A DNA stretch of 64,000 bases from Adiantum capillus-veneris (GCA_014529385.2 CM043969.1:24755946-24819945); one strand, 5' to 3'. Positions 34,552 through 45,617 are shown, counted from the first letter of the stretch. Notes: generated by a model from the sequence alone, not told the origin. Numbers and translations: made by a program.

Positions 34552-35144
34552 CGAAGCGCCTAAACTAGCATAGACCACATCACTCGTGTTTGATAGTATA
34601 GCGTTTCTCTAGAGTTTTCTAGAGTGTTGTCACCATTTGCCTTCTTATTGGGAAGTCAGAGAGCGGATCTCTTGACTGAGGGATAGCCAGGGAGCGTGCA
34701 TCTCGCCGAGGTGGTCCACCATGAGGTTGAGGTATGTTTATATTATTTTGTTGTGTGTTTAGATTAGGTTTTATGGTTTGTGTGTTTGGTTGTGACTTAT
34801 GGTTGTGAAGAACTTGAAAGAGAAAAAACGCAAAGAAAAACACAAAAGGTAAGTAGGAGGCTGTTTGCTTTCCAGAAAGAAAAAACAACCATTCAACCAT
34901 CCAAAGTAGGACTTTAGGTAGTGTAAGACATCTGATGTTGATCTAGAGCAATTTTGACATGAAAATGTGCTTGAAAACACAAAAGGCGAAATTGTGCTGA
35001 TTATGGTAAAAGTGCTCTAAAATGGTCGTTTGAAAGCCAATTTGAGTGCTTGTTTTTGCATTGGAGACCTTAAGGTAGGGGGAAAACACAGATTTGGTCC
35101 AATCCAAAAAAAAAAAAACTCTAAAAAAACTCTTAAAAAACCCA
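34552..35144 (+). other. RetB leader, first part
   Basis: Untranslated sequence between PBS and the tandem leader repeats. Short ORFs only. Purine-rich runs occur near 34810-34880. Confidence 0.5.
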
Positions 35145-36830
35145 AAAAACAAAAATCTGAAACCAAATCTGCAATTTTCAAAAAAAATTGATCTCAAGAC
35201 CTTGTTTTGCATATGCTCTAGAGCTTCTAGAGCTTGTATGTGAAATTTCAAAGCATTTGCATCAGTGCTTGTGCATCTAAGTGGGAATTTGCTTTTTCTG
35301 AGTGTAAGGAGTATTTGGGTGAAATGCTTGAATCCAAAGGAAAAGAAGTCCAAATTGAATGAAACTTTGGGGATAGGCTTCTAAGGGCATTGAGAACCAA
35401 CTGTCCAAAAACAGAGAAAAAAATCACTTCCCAGTGGCTCTCTGCTCAGTCTATCGCGGTAGACTGGTGAATTGGAGATAGACTCACAATCAGGAAAAAC
35501 CCCTCATACCACAGGTAAAACACATCAATACAAGGCTGCTCCCAAAAATTGAGTGTACTTGGACACCTGCTTGACCACTAAACCTCAAGTCTGGTGTTTA
35601 GAGTCAGACTTCATAGACAAATTGGGTAAAGGGACTTGACCAAATTTCCAAACCTTGTGAAAACTTGGTGTACATGATCTACAGAGGGTAGGGAACACAT
35701 CTGTGAAGAGAAAATTTGAAAAAAGTGTCATGTTAGCATACTTGGTGAGTCTATCGCGATAGACTAAGAACCCAGTGATAGAAACTGAATTTTTCAAAAA
35801 CCTATGTGACATAGCTTGGAAAGGTGCTATCAAGGACACATAAAAATTTTGAAGTCATTTGGACATCAGAAAGTGGGTCTAAGACCATTTGAGAGGATTC
35901 AGCTTGTAGAAAACACCAGATCTGGTCTAACTGACAAAGTAAAAGTCCAAACCACTTGAAAATTCGTAGGAGGACTAAGGAGAGGTGTTGGAACATAGTG
36001 GTATAGTCAAAGTTCAAGTTTGACCTATAAAAGGGGTACTTGTTGAGTCTATCGCGATAGACTCAAAGCAGGGCCAAAGAAATTGAAATTTTCAAAACCC
36101 TCTGGAGCATAGCTTGTTTAGCCTCTCAAGAGGTTACACAAAAAAATTGGTGGATTTTGGACATTGGGAAGTCATCCTAAGTCTATTTTCTAGTGATCAG
36201 ATAGACTAAGAATTCTAGAGTTGGAGTTAGAGACCTAAGAAAAAGTCCAAAACAAGTAAAAATTGGTGAGCAAGGTGTACAGAGCATAGGGAACACAGTG
36301 GTGAAGAGAAATCTGGAAAATTTTCAAAACTGAAGAATTTGCTGAGTCTATCGCGATAGACTAGGGTTTTTTCACAAAAATTGAAATTTTTGAAAATTGA
36401 CCATAGGGCCTTGTTCTACATGTTGTTGTGAGCCTATGGTTAAAATTTGAGTAAATTTGGAGTATTGTAAGTGCATCTAAGAAGATTACTTCACAAGATC
36501 AGAAAAGAAATTGTTGTTTAATGCAAGTTACAAAGGAAAAGTATTCCAAATTGCTTGAAACTTGGTGAGTAGTATCTCAAGAGAAGGGGGAACTCAAATC
36601 TGTAAAAACAGTGGAACAATTGTATCCCAGTAACACTCTGGTGAGTCTATCGTGATAGACTCAAAAATTCACTGTAGAAAAATCAAAATTCAAATCTGAC
36701 TTCATATTTGGGTTCAGAAGGCCCATTATACCCTGTACACAAAGTTTGAGTGCATTTGGACATCTGCCAGGGGCACTTGGTGAGTCTATCGCAATAGACA
36801 ACTGAGGAAAAAAATTTGAGAAAATTTTTG
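35145..36830 (+). repeat. RetB leader tandem array, 299-bp period, each unit with a palindrome
   Basis: Diverged tandem units share words such as AAAAGTCCAAA..ACTTG, GGGAACACAGTGGTGAAGAGAAA and TTTTCAAAA. Each carries a palindrome centred near 35456, 35756, 36054, 36353 and 36652, with spacings of 300, 298, 299 and 299. A sixth is at 36790 after a short 138-bp unit. The core is AGTCTATCGCGATAGACT. The copy at 36043-36066 is a perfect 24-bp palindrome. As RNA each can fold into a stem with a self-complementary UCGCGA loop. Confidence 0.9.
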
Positions 36831-37283
36831 AAACCAAGGATACCATTGGGTTTATCATTGCCTAAGGAGTGCACACACGAATTTTGGGCTCAAACTGACC
36901 ACGTGCAAAAACATCAGATAGAGCAACTTTCCAAATTACATCTCACTGTTTTGGTCATAACTTTCACATACGGACTCCGATTCCAAAACTTTTTTTATCA
37001 AAACGTAGCTTGAGAGCAGCACTACAGATCTTAGAGTAAATTGACCAAAATGGTTGCCTACAGCATACATTTTTGGTCCATTTTGGTCAGTTTTGAAAAA
37101 AACGTTGTTTAAGGCCTCAAAATGCATCCGGAAGTCAGGGGTGTCTAAAACCGACAATTTGAGAGAATTGTGAGAAAAAGCTCACGGTTTTGGACATAGT
37201 TTTGGATTTTCCCTGACCAAAACACTTGAACACACTGAGAGAGGTATTACTACAGCAAGCTATATCTATTAAGCTTAGAAGTC
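36831..37283 (+). other. RetB leader, last part before gag
   Basis: No palindromes and no convincing ORF. It runs into the ATG at 37284. Confidence 0.4.
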
Positions 37284-37638
37284 ATGTCTACATCAGACTC
37301 AAACTCAGACTCAGACTCAGCTTATACAAGCACATGGATTGCAGGGATAGATGAGCACCCGCCCAGAATAGATCTTCCAAACCTACAGTACATAAAGACC
37401 AATTTTGTGGAGAGAGTTTGGACGTATAACCATGAAAGTGAAGGACTATATAGGTATATTAATGGAAATCAATTCAACCTTTACAGTTGCTTAGAGCCTT
37501 ACCCAGATGAGCTGACAGAGTACAAGCTCTTATATGTCTATACATACAGGTCGACCAACAATGGACATCTTTATTTGTTGACAAGTATGGACGAGAATAT
37601 AGAGCTGTAGAAAGCACAAATCCGCGAACAAATTAGAG
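37284..37638 (+). pseudogene. RetB Gag N-terminal frame
   Basis: The ATG opens a 108-codon frame starting with a Ser/Asp-rich stretch, then D-L-P-N-L-Q-Y..Y-R-Y-I-N-G-N. It ends at a TAG at 37608-37610, after which the frame stays open to about 37665. Its position right before the Gag capsid frame suggests an N-terminal Gag extension, or a separate leader ORF. The family is not recognised. Confidence 0.5.
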
Positions 37639-38979
37639 ATGAGTGGATATTTGGTCAATGAAGGACCTCAGATACATCCACCAAACACAGGAACCTCTAA
37701 GAGAATTCCAAAGAGGGGACCACCACCTGGATTTCCTCCTAGAGCGATAACGAGAGATGAAACGATACCAGAGAGGAGTATGGTTCCATACTTTGCACCC
37801 CAAAGTATAAGACCATCTCAGCTAAGAAAATGGGTAAATAGAAAGTACAATGGCATAGGAGACCCATACGCCCATGTCTCGGCTTTCAAGCAAGTCCTAC
37901 GAGCAGAATGAGTAGAGGACTTCCACACGCAGTATGAGGATTTTGGACTTACATTGGAGGACAATGCACAAGCATGGTTTGAACTATTGAACCGGAGAGA
38001 GTTCACAACCATTGAGAAAATGTTGGATGAATTTGTTCAAGAATTCACCAAGAGGGGCATAAAACATAACACCCTTCCTAAGATTCGGGAATTTAAACAA
38101 GGCGAAACAGAAACATTGCGACATGCAATACTGCGTTTCAAGCAATATGTTGCTAGATGTCCTACCCAAGAGTTACCCACGCCAGAACGTCAGATCCTAT
38201 GCTTCATCAGAGGGCTTAGGAATGAGAATCTCCAAAAGGACCTATACATGAAAAGATACCAAACCTTGGAAGAGGTGACCAAAGTGGCAGTTGACCTAGT
38301 TGACAATTGCGAATTCTATGACGATGGTCATAAGAAGATGAATGATGCGACTGAGAAAAAGAAAATCTCTGATCTTGAGGATCAAAGAGGGAATCTAGGA
38401 CAAAAACAAGTAAATGTTGAGGAGCAAATCATAGAGAATGTGATGCAACGCATCAACCACTCTGACAGAGTACCAGCCTATAGAGTTCCTCAACGACGAA
38501 GGTGCATGACACGTGGAGGGGACCATCTGACGCAACATTGTCCTGACTATAGACCTAAGACTCCACTAGGGTTTGAGCATGTTATGTCTCAACCGCCTAG
38601 ATATCATCCTATAGTGGAACAAGTGTTCTTAAGTGAAAGACCCATAGCTTCTAGAAATGCATATGTGAGTCATGAGCTTCAAACAAAAAGATATGTGGTA
38701 GATCAGAGGCCACTTCAAGGTCAATATCAAGTATTGCCACAACAACCAATACGTCCATGTGACAGATGTGGTAGTAGTGATCACTTGATTAAGGATTGTC
38801 CACACCATGATATCATGATAAATGTATATTGTAATGAGTGTGCAGTCACACATATGATTTTGGATTGTCCTAAGAATCCAAGAAAGAAAGGTAAAATGCA
38901 ACCACATGTTACCTTTCCTTCTACCAGCAAATCAGAGAAAGAACGAGCCGCAACAAAAGGAGAGCGACAACAACAATAG
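37639..38979 (+). pseudogene. gag: RetB Gag capsid and nucleocapsid, one in-frame stop
   Basis: A single frame with one TGA at 37909-37911. After it come W-F-E-L-L..F..F-V-Q-E-F, the retrotransposon Gag core, and F-I-R-G-L. There are three zinc knuckles. The first has the form C-x2-C-x3-H-x4-C but its second Cys is replaced by Arg (C-M-T-R-G-G-D-H). The second is C-D-R-C-x4-H-x4-C. The third is C-N-E-C-x3-H-x4-C. The frame overlaps the start of ORF2, which lies one step back (-1), so ORF2 could have been made by frameshifting. Confidence 0.8.
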
Positions 38980-40194
38980 AGCAAGAAACAATTGCAAAAG
39001 AACAGGTGCTTAAACAACAAGAAGATGAAAGTAAGCAAGTTGCTCCAGTAAACGTTGTCACAAGAGCACAAGCAAAAGTGCAAGAGCAGAAGCCTACAGA
39101 TGGAGAGACTAGTAAGAGTTCCAAAAGCCGTAGAAACTCTAGACGAGCAAGAAGGACTAGAATGAAAGCGAGACTAGAAAGGGAAAAAGGAGAAGAAAAG
39201 GTTGTTACAACTGAGTTGGAAACAACTCAAGAGCAACAGACACAGCAAAGGGAAGTTGAAACCCTTAAACCAGTTGAAGCACCCAAGAGTGCTAGTTCAG
39301 GAGGATCTGTCCTAGTGGACAAAGTGAATGAGCCTTTAGACGCGATTTTACAGGCTTATGAGGCTAGATTGGCAAATAGACAGACCTTAGAACAAAGATG
39401 GATGACTTATCCTTATCCTGAACTAGAGAAGCACAGGCTATCAATGTGTAAGCAGCTCATTGAAACTGCTCAAGCATTGCTAGAACCACCTCCACCAGTG
39501 CACAAAGATCAGAGCATTAAAGTATACGAATTGCCTAGAGAAGAGGTAGATCATTGGGAAGAATCACTGCCAAGGTCGCAAGACTCGAGGGTAGTCCAAA
39601 ATACAATAGATGAATCTATGAGGGATTTACCACCCTATGTTCCTATAGTTGAGGAGCAGTGGCCAGAGGATTTATGGAAGGCTGTCCGAGATGCCCAAAA
39701 AAGAGAAGAGGATGCTGCACCAGCACCATTCCCTGAAATCACATTAGATAGACCGCAAATGAGTGCTGATGCGAGGTCATATCATGGTGACGTAGGATCG
39801 GTAGCCTCCGAAGATAGTAGACCTGCATCGTTAAGAACTTTGCCACAGTACATGGGAGATTTTGAGGCAAAGTCTGAGATTGTGAGAGTTCCATCACAGA
39901 GGCTAGGAGGGACAAACGAATTGGACACAAAAATTTTGACTGACTTGCTATCCACGCCAGTGAAGTGCTCAATTACGTTGGTAGAACTTTTGAAAATCAG
40001 GCCAAGTATGTGGACGGATATAGGAAAATGCTTGGAAAAAATTGGGATCAAAAGCCCGTTAAGGTTCCTGGAAAAAGAGCTAGATGAGATCGAGAAGCCT
40101 AGATCAAATGTAAGACAGGTACCTCTGAACAAAGTAGGAGAGTACTGTGAAGGAGAAGATGGTAATGCCACTTTGCCTGTCGAGTACAATGGGA

Positions 40195-40500
40195 TTGAAA
40201 CAAAAGCTATACTTGACAGCGAAGCAGGAATTGCCATAGCAACAAAACGAATATGGGAGAAATGGGGTAGGCCCGCCTTTAGAACAACCAGAATAAAATT
40301 AAAGTTAGCGGATGGGGATGTGGAAAGACCCATGGGATTGCTAGAAGTGATAGTGGTGTCTTCTTGTGGTATAGAGTATCCGCATACTTTTGCCATAGTT
40401 GACTTTGGCAAGAAAAATAACTATGAAATCATCCTTGGAAGACCATTCATGAGACAACTCAAGATGGTACAAGATTGGGGTTATGATTATCTATACTTGA
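40195..40500 (+). other. First retropepsin-like domain of RetB
   Basis: The active-site triad reads Asp-Ser-Glu instead of Asp-Ser-Gly. The flap and C-terminal strand (S-S-C-G-I-E-Y-P-H-T-F-A-I-V-D-F-G and I-I-L-G-R-P-F-M-R-Q-L) are well conserved, so loss of Gly may be recent or may mark a structural role. Confidence 0.75.
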
Positions 40501-41219
40501 GACATGCTGAAACCACAACACGTGTAAATATGAGAAATCATAGTTACCAAGATGTAGCTAGAACGCCCGTGGAAGATTTTGATTCTGCAACACAAAGTGG
40601 ATCAATAGACCATCCGTGGATGGGCAAAAAGAAAGAAATCTGGATGTGCGGAGCATCGGACTGTAGTGACTTTGGGAGAAATGAGAATGCCTTAGAGAGG
40701 GTCTTAGAAGATGATGCTTACATAAGAGAACCTTTTCCGGAAGAGGCGTTAGAACCGCTAGAGTGGACTCAAATATTGGCTACTTTGGATGTCTGTGTTA
40801 ATGAGACCACACCAACAAAATTTTGTGATGAGAATGGGTATGACATAGTCCCCTACTACATGCTAAGGGTTATGTGTGAGACAGATGAATAATCTGAGTA
40901 TGATGAACTCAAAGTCAAGACAAATGACTCTATGGGTGATCCTTCTTCTGATTCATATAATGAAGGGTCAGATAGGCAAGAAGTGAATACCTCAATGATG
41001 TCTACAATATCATTGGGTGGTATCGATACACTTGCTACAACGGAGGGAGGTATGAAAGCTATCCAAAGTGCTAGATGCAAATCACCACCACATGATGCAT
41101 CTCTCACCACTGGAACCTCAGACGACAAGGAGTCCAGGCCAAAGATTGCTCACGTCACTCAAGAGAACACAGGCAATCTAGTACCAAAGAAGATCAACTT
41201 TTTGCTAAGTGCACAACAC

Positions 41220-41490
41220 GGAGTCAAGATGAATTTTATGGCAGAAATTGATACAAATTCCACGACTAATGTCATGTCATATGGAATGTGGTTACTTCTA
41301 GGTAAGCCAAAGCTTTATGATATTGAGATAAAGGTAAATCTCTCACCTGAAGTAGATGTTATAAGTATGGGGATTGCAGAAGCTACTCTTCAACTACACT
41401 CACAGAATGTCAACGAAAAATTCTTGGTGGTAGATTCTCGAAAAATGGGAACACTCTTGATTTTGTCCAAGCCATGGGCACAAGTCTTTG
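41220..41490 (+). other. Second retropepsin-like domain of RetB, degenerate
   Basis: The fold is recognised from E-I-D-T-N-S-T-T-N-V-M-S, G-K-P-K-L, S-Q-N-V..F-L-V-V-D and L-L-I-L-S-K-P-W in the right order. It aligns better with the first protease-like domain of the 22-26 kb relic than with the RetB first domain. Confidence 0.65.
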
Positions 41491-41849
41491 AAGACGAGAC
41501 TGAATCTTCAACAATGGTCATCACGACAAGCTATCAAGTGGCAACAGAGGTTAAGCCTACAACAGTTCAAAGATTCTTGGCTATTGAAAAAGGAAAAGTT
41601 AAAGTAAGCCCACAGTCTCTAGCCCAGCCAATGCAAGTGCAAGACAAAGCCTCTACATCAAAAGCCAAACCATCAACAAAACATTGGAAACCCAAGCAAA
41701 AAGTCTATCAACCGAAGTTTCCATTGCCCGAAAGTCTCCAAAGGAAGTCAAAACAGGTCAACCAAGTGCTAGTATCCAAGGCACAGATTAAAGTTAATGA
41801 TCCAATTTGGATACAATCACAGGAACAACCTCAACAAGCACAGGTAACA

Positions 41850-42494
41850 GGATGGATCACATCAAGCGAGTCAATTATTGCACAAGGCTACAAGAAAGGA
41901 AATTCAGATGTTTGGGTCAACAAGCCCAAGATAACAGCCTGGCGATATCCATCCCATGACAACCACTCAGTCGGGAATCAACAAAGCCGTCAACGTCAAT
42001 CACATAACTCAACCAAGAGAAAGGACAGGTACAGAAATCAAAAGAGAAGGTCTTCTACTGGACAAACCATACAACAAGTCTGGGTAATGAAATCAGAATT
42101 CTACCAGACTACCCAACAAAGTCAAGTGAAGATCACCTCCGAGCAAGTCCAAAGATTCATTCCAGTCAAGTTACTCAAAGCACAAGGATTCTATGAGGGT
42201 AACTTTCAAATCTGGTTACCCAAGGTAGTAGCTTATCAAGGAATCACCCAGAAAAATCAAGAAACATCAAGAAATGAAGAACAGCCACCCGCTACACCCA
42301 AGAGTACTACAACCTATAGATGGATCCCTCGTCAATTACTACAAGAGCAAGGCTTTAAAAGAAGTAACAGCCATATTTGGAAATTAAAGACAAGGTACCA
42401 TCAAGTCAAAGAAGCAACAAGGCAAGTGGCAAAGGAGATCACACCAGGCCCAAGAACAATGTGGGTTCCAAAATCCACGATTGAGGCTCAATAA
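41850..42494 (+). repeat. Repeated W-I-P / Q-G-F / G-N / I-W-x-P-K modules in ORF2
   Basis: Module 1 (41850-41945): G-W-I..S-I-I-A-Q-G-Y-K-K-G-N-S-D-V-W-V-N-K-P. Module 2 (42153-42239): F-I-P-V-K-L-L-K-A-Q-G-F-Y-E-G-N-F-Q-I-W-L-P-K. Module 3 (42318-42404): W-I-P-R-Q-L-L-Q-E-Q-G-F..S-N-S-H-I-W-K-L-K. A fourth begins M-W-V-P-K at 42459 and is cut by the stop. They are about 30 residues long, separated by basic Gln-rich linkers. I do not recognise the domain. Confidence 0.8.
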
Positions 42495-42797
42495 CAAGAA
42501 AGATACACAACTCCTTTACAGCCTCTTAACAACAAAAAGAAAGCAAAGGTAAATGCAGAAGTCACAGTTTTGAAGAACACTATTTGGAAGAAGAAGACTT
42601 CATCAACCATTGCTTCAACATCAATACCTGTCTCATCAAGCGACCACAATTTGCTACCAAGGAATGAAGAGCAGATATATGCCAATGTATTGGACAACAT
42701 GGCATCTCAAACAGAAACTAACAAGAAAGGCCTAAACATCAAAAGCATATGGAATTGGATTTCAGGCCGCAATCAGGTAAGTCCAAGTCGCCATTAA

Positions 42798-44027
42798 ACT
42801 TACATGGCATAAGAGTCTAGAGTCGAGCAGCTAAGCCACTAAATGAGCAAAGTGTCAGACCCAAGCTTCAAGTAATATTTTTCTGTGGTGTATGAGTCTA
42901 GCTAATAGGTATAAGCTCAAGCTGGAGAGTTGAGCATACATAAAGTCATGTCGCTCATGCTGGAAGAGGTGAGCATAAGAGTCAAAGTCCATATAATATA
43001 TAAGGTGGAGAAGGTGGAGTAGTCCAAAACAAAAACACTCACGCACTTAACACAGTGAGGAAGAGTGGAGAAACCTCGACAACACGAAAACCCTTCTTGT
43101 GAGTAGTGAAAGATTTTGAAGCACTCATGCTATATGTTTTGCTCGCTACACTAACTCCATGAAGAACTCATCAATACTCTTCTCTCGCACCGCATCTTGT
43201 TTAACATGCATAACTATGTGCAAGCATATAGATGTCCCATCATTGGACATATGCATTAGGCACTCTTTTTTATTCCACCCATGCACTTACACAAACAAAT
43301 GACGATGACCAAGCGGAAACAGGTTTTATAAGCCTTTGCTCAGCAGCAATGACTCTGACTTCAAGCTACTAACACTTATCCATGTATATCAAGCCCATAC
43401 TAGTAGCCAAATGGCCATATGTACTTTAACTCAGCATAACTCTATAACATCAGAACCTAAGTACATATAGCCTCGCATTTAATTATGACTAAAGACATTT
43501 TTTCCCACTGGGTTTTTCCCTTTAGTCTTATCCAGGTATCCAAGACCTTCATTTTGTATATATGCTACATTTTACTTTTACTCTTTTATTTTTTATAGCA
43601 ACAAAAACAAGCAGAACCACGCTATCACCACACTACTAATTGCAAATCTACTGACAAGTCAAAAGGGAGAGGCCAAAAAACAGCTTGACAAAGCTTCAAG
43701 TCAACTTACAGGTACGACTCCCAGATAACAACCACAGGAAAAGCAAACTAGAGCTACAATGACAATGACCTGCTGCACCAACAAGTCGATACAACCTCAC
43801 CAACAAGTCGATACAACCTCATGCAATTCAAGATACAACAACCAATCGGAGGGGGAGAGTTCCAGGCTTCAGATACACTATAGGTACAACTTCAAGGCAG
43901 CTTTAATATCACGCAAAGCAACCCACTGCAGAAGAGGCTGCCACAACAACTTCAACCAACACCAAGACATCAAGAACTCGTCAAGACCAGCAAAGACATA
44001 GGGTCTTGTCGGGGACGACAAGAATTC
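42798..44027 (+). other. RetB 3' untranslated region
   Basis: No ORF of note. It contains a tandem 20-bp word ACAAGTCGATACAACCTCA (43778-43821) and an extra PPT-like run at 43848-43859. Confidence 0.5.
43848..43859 (+). other. Second copy of the RetB polypurine tract
   Basis: GGAGGGGGAGAG, identical to the PPT at the 3' LTR and exactly 180 bp upstream of it. The match extends to 15 bases. Confidence 0.85.
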
Positions 44028-44039
44028 GGAGGGGGAGAG
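44028..44039 (+). other. RetB polypurine tract
   Basis: GGAGGGGGAGAG sits directly against the 3' LTR start and would prime plus-strand DNA synthesis. Confidence 0.95.
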
Positions 44040-45093
44040 TGTTGAAAGGACGCCCTTTCAACAACGTTTCCACAAATATTCCATTAAGATTCCTCAAAGA
44101 TTCTGTAAAGATTCCACATGAAGATGGTGATGAAGTAATGAAGATGAAGATGGATGTTGCAACATGAAGATACGAGTTGATGGACGTCATCGAATAACCC
44201 GTTATTATTATTTTGAGCCATTACGGCCACTTTTGTAATGTTTACGGGAACCTCATATTTTAAATCGGCACTTGTATTTTGGGCGCAGATGCTTGTATAA
44301 TGAGTAAAGCCAACTCAGATTCTTGTAATTAAGCTCTGTAGAAGCCTAGGGACAATTCAGGTCATTTGGCCGGACATTAGGTTTGAAGGCTTGGTATATA
44401 AGCTGAAACCTAAGGCTTTGTAAGAAAGACATTACGTTATCTCAATTAATATACAGTCGTGGGTTCTGTAGCACACAGTAGTGAGCTTCACGCACACACA
44501 CCGTCGCACACTAATCACATTGCAGATATGAGAGTAGGAGCATGTTAGCATCGAGGAGCTCTCCGCGTCGACGCAAGCAATGCAAGCCGAGGACCACATC
44601 GCGAGCCCGCCTGCTACGAGCTATATTTGGTCGTAAGTACCTCAAACGACATCCGTTCTGAATGATCGAGTAGTCGTTAGAATCAGGGCGAGAAGCTCTT
44701 CGTGTTGATGTCTTTGTAGATCAGTTTCGGACACTTTGGAAATTGCTGTTTTGAGTCTATCGCGATAGCGATTAGAGGTCTTACAGTTATGGTTTTTAGG
44801 GTTTAGGTGTTTGGCCATATAGGATATGTCCTTGTGAGTCTTGCCCTTCGATTTCGAGTCATTCCGATATGATTTGAGACTGTTTCGAGCTTGTAGTGTT
44901 TCGTAGGATGCGTTGTCTGTTTCTTTGCTTTATGGTAGTGTTGTGGTAGGATTAGTGTTAGTGTCTAGCTCAGGGTTGACAACCCAGAGATAGCCTCCAT
45001 GCCCTAGTCGGGTCAGCTACGTCCTCGGATTGACAGTTTGTTGGTATGTGTTCTCGCTGTGCTCCATCGTCCGTCGCGGCGTACCCGCTAACA
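44040..45093 (+). repeat. RetB 3' LTR (1054 bp)
   Basis: Same termini, terminal inverted repeat, TATA box and short palindrome (44757-44768) as the 5' LTR. It differs by an 11-bp indel near 44091 and some 30 substitutions. Confidence 0.95.
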
Positions 45094-45098
45094 TCTAC
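45094..45098. other. RetB target-site duplication, right
   Basis: TCTAC, identical to 33483-33487. Confidence 0.95.
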
Positions 45099-45602
45099 CC
45101 AAGTTGCTCGGATAGCAACTATGTTTTTGCGGCTCCTTCTTGATCTTAATGAGTCTGCCCTCTTGTTGTTCTACTGCATCCACAAATTCATCCTCTAAGT
45201 ACAACTTTTGAGAAGATGTTCCTGGTGTAATCGTCTCCTTCAAAGCTGATTTCAAAGATGAACAATGGTGGTGTGCCATCTGGATGCATCTCATCAAGCA
45301 GATGCTTGACCAAAAATTTCTCATATTGGGGCTCCTTGGAATACTGAAGCATCTATTGGACATAAGCATCAACCTGTTGTTGACGATGTATCTCCATCCT
45401 TTCATACTCTAAGTGGGTAAAGACAACATGGACTCTTCCAAATCTTTCAAAGGTGGACAATGTCCATTGGAATCTTCATTGTTCTCTCCTAAACTAGAGT
45501 TATCAGGTGCCAGAGTTTCCTCCTTACAGGATTTTTCAATTGAATCTCTGTGTGCTACGAGCAAGGGCCAGGCTCGGATCCTTCATAGAAGAAGAATCGG
45601 TT
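45094..45602 (-). pseudogene. gag: gag relic, 5' part, separated by RetB
   Basis: The minus frame at 45405-45094 (Glu/Lys-rich, with K-L-Y-L-E-D-E-F-V-D-A) is the upstream portion of the gag relic whose core lies at 32521-33487. The two parts are separated only by RetB and its target duplication. Frames are shifted within the first 200 bp. Confidence 0.6.
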
Positions 45603-45616
45603 GAGTTATGACACCA
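45603..45616 (-). other. Decayed PBS of the gag relic element
   Basis: The minus strand reads TGGTGTCATAACTC, about 9 of 12 matches to the initiator-Met PBS TGGTATCAGAGC. It lies one base from an LTR end ..GTTACA and just upstream of the gag relic. Confidence 0.5.
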
Positions 45617-45617
45617 C

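Larger units (their letters stand above)
38976..42797 (+). pseudogene. RetB ORF2: two protease-like domains and I-W-x-P-K modules
   Basis: One frame runs about 1270 codons with two nonsense codons, TAA at 40890 and TAA at 42492. A basic N-terminus is followed by L-L-S-T-P-V..V-E-L-L-K, a segment usual before plant element proteases. The first retropepsin-like domain has A-I-L-D-S-E-A-G (Asp at 40215) and I-I-L-G-R-P-F. The second has E-I-D-T-N-S (Asp at 41250) and L-I-L-S-K-P-W. Gly of the D-S/T-G triad is lost in both, so neither should be catalytic. A Lys/Gln/Ser-rich region with repeated modules follows. No RT is present. Confidence 0.8.
33488..45093 (+). mobile_element. RetB: 11.6-kb pol-less LTR retrotransposon
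   Basis: The boundaries are exact: TCTAC duplications, LTRs with TGTTGAAAGG..GCTAACA ends, PBS, and a PPT next to the 3' LTR. The two LTRs differ by roughly 3 percent by my rough count, so it is older than RetA. The internal 9.5 kb encodes Gag with three zinc knuckles and a second ORF with two protease-like domains and repeated I-W-x-P-K modules. I find no RT, RNase H or integrase motif on either strand. It would need enzymes in trans, like described plant non-autonomous elements (LARD and TR-GAG classes), but it encodes more protein than those usually do. Confidence 0.9.

Noticed and set aside
36027-36038. ATAAAAGGGG in the RetB leader as a TATA box
   Set aside because: It sits inside one tandem unit only and is not kept in the others.
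35145-36830. CRISPR-like array because of regularly spaced palindromic repeats
   Set aside because: Spacers are 280-bp homologous repeat units, not unique short spacers, and the setting is a plant retroelement leader.
39782-40411. Minus-strand 209-codon ORF
   Set aside because: Antisense of RetB ORF2, whose plus-strand frame contains protease motifs.
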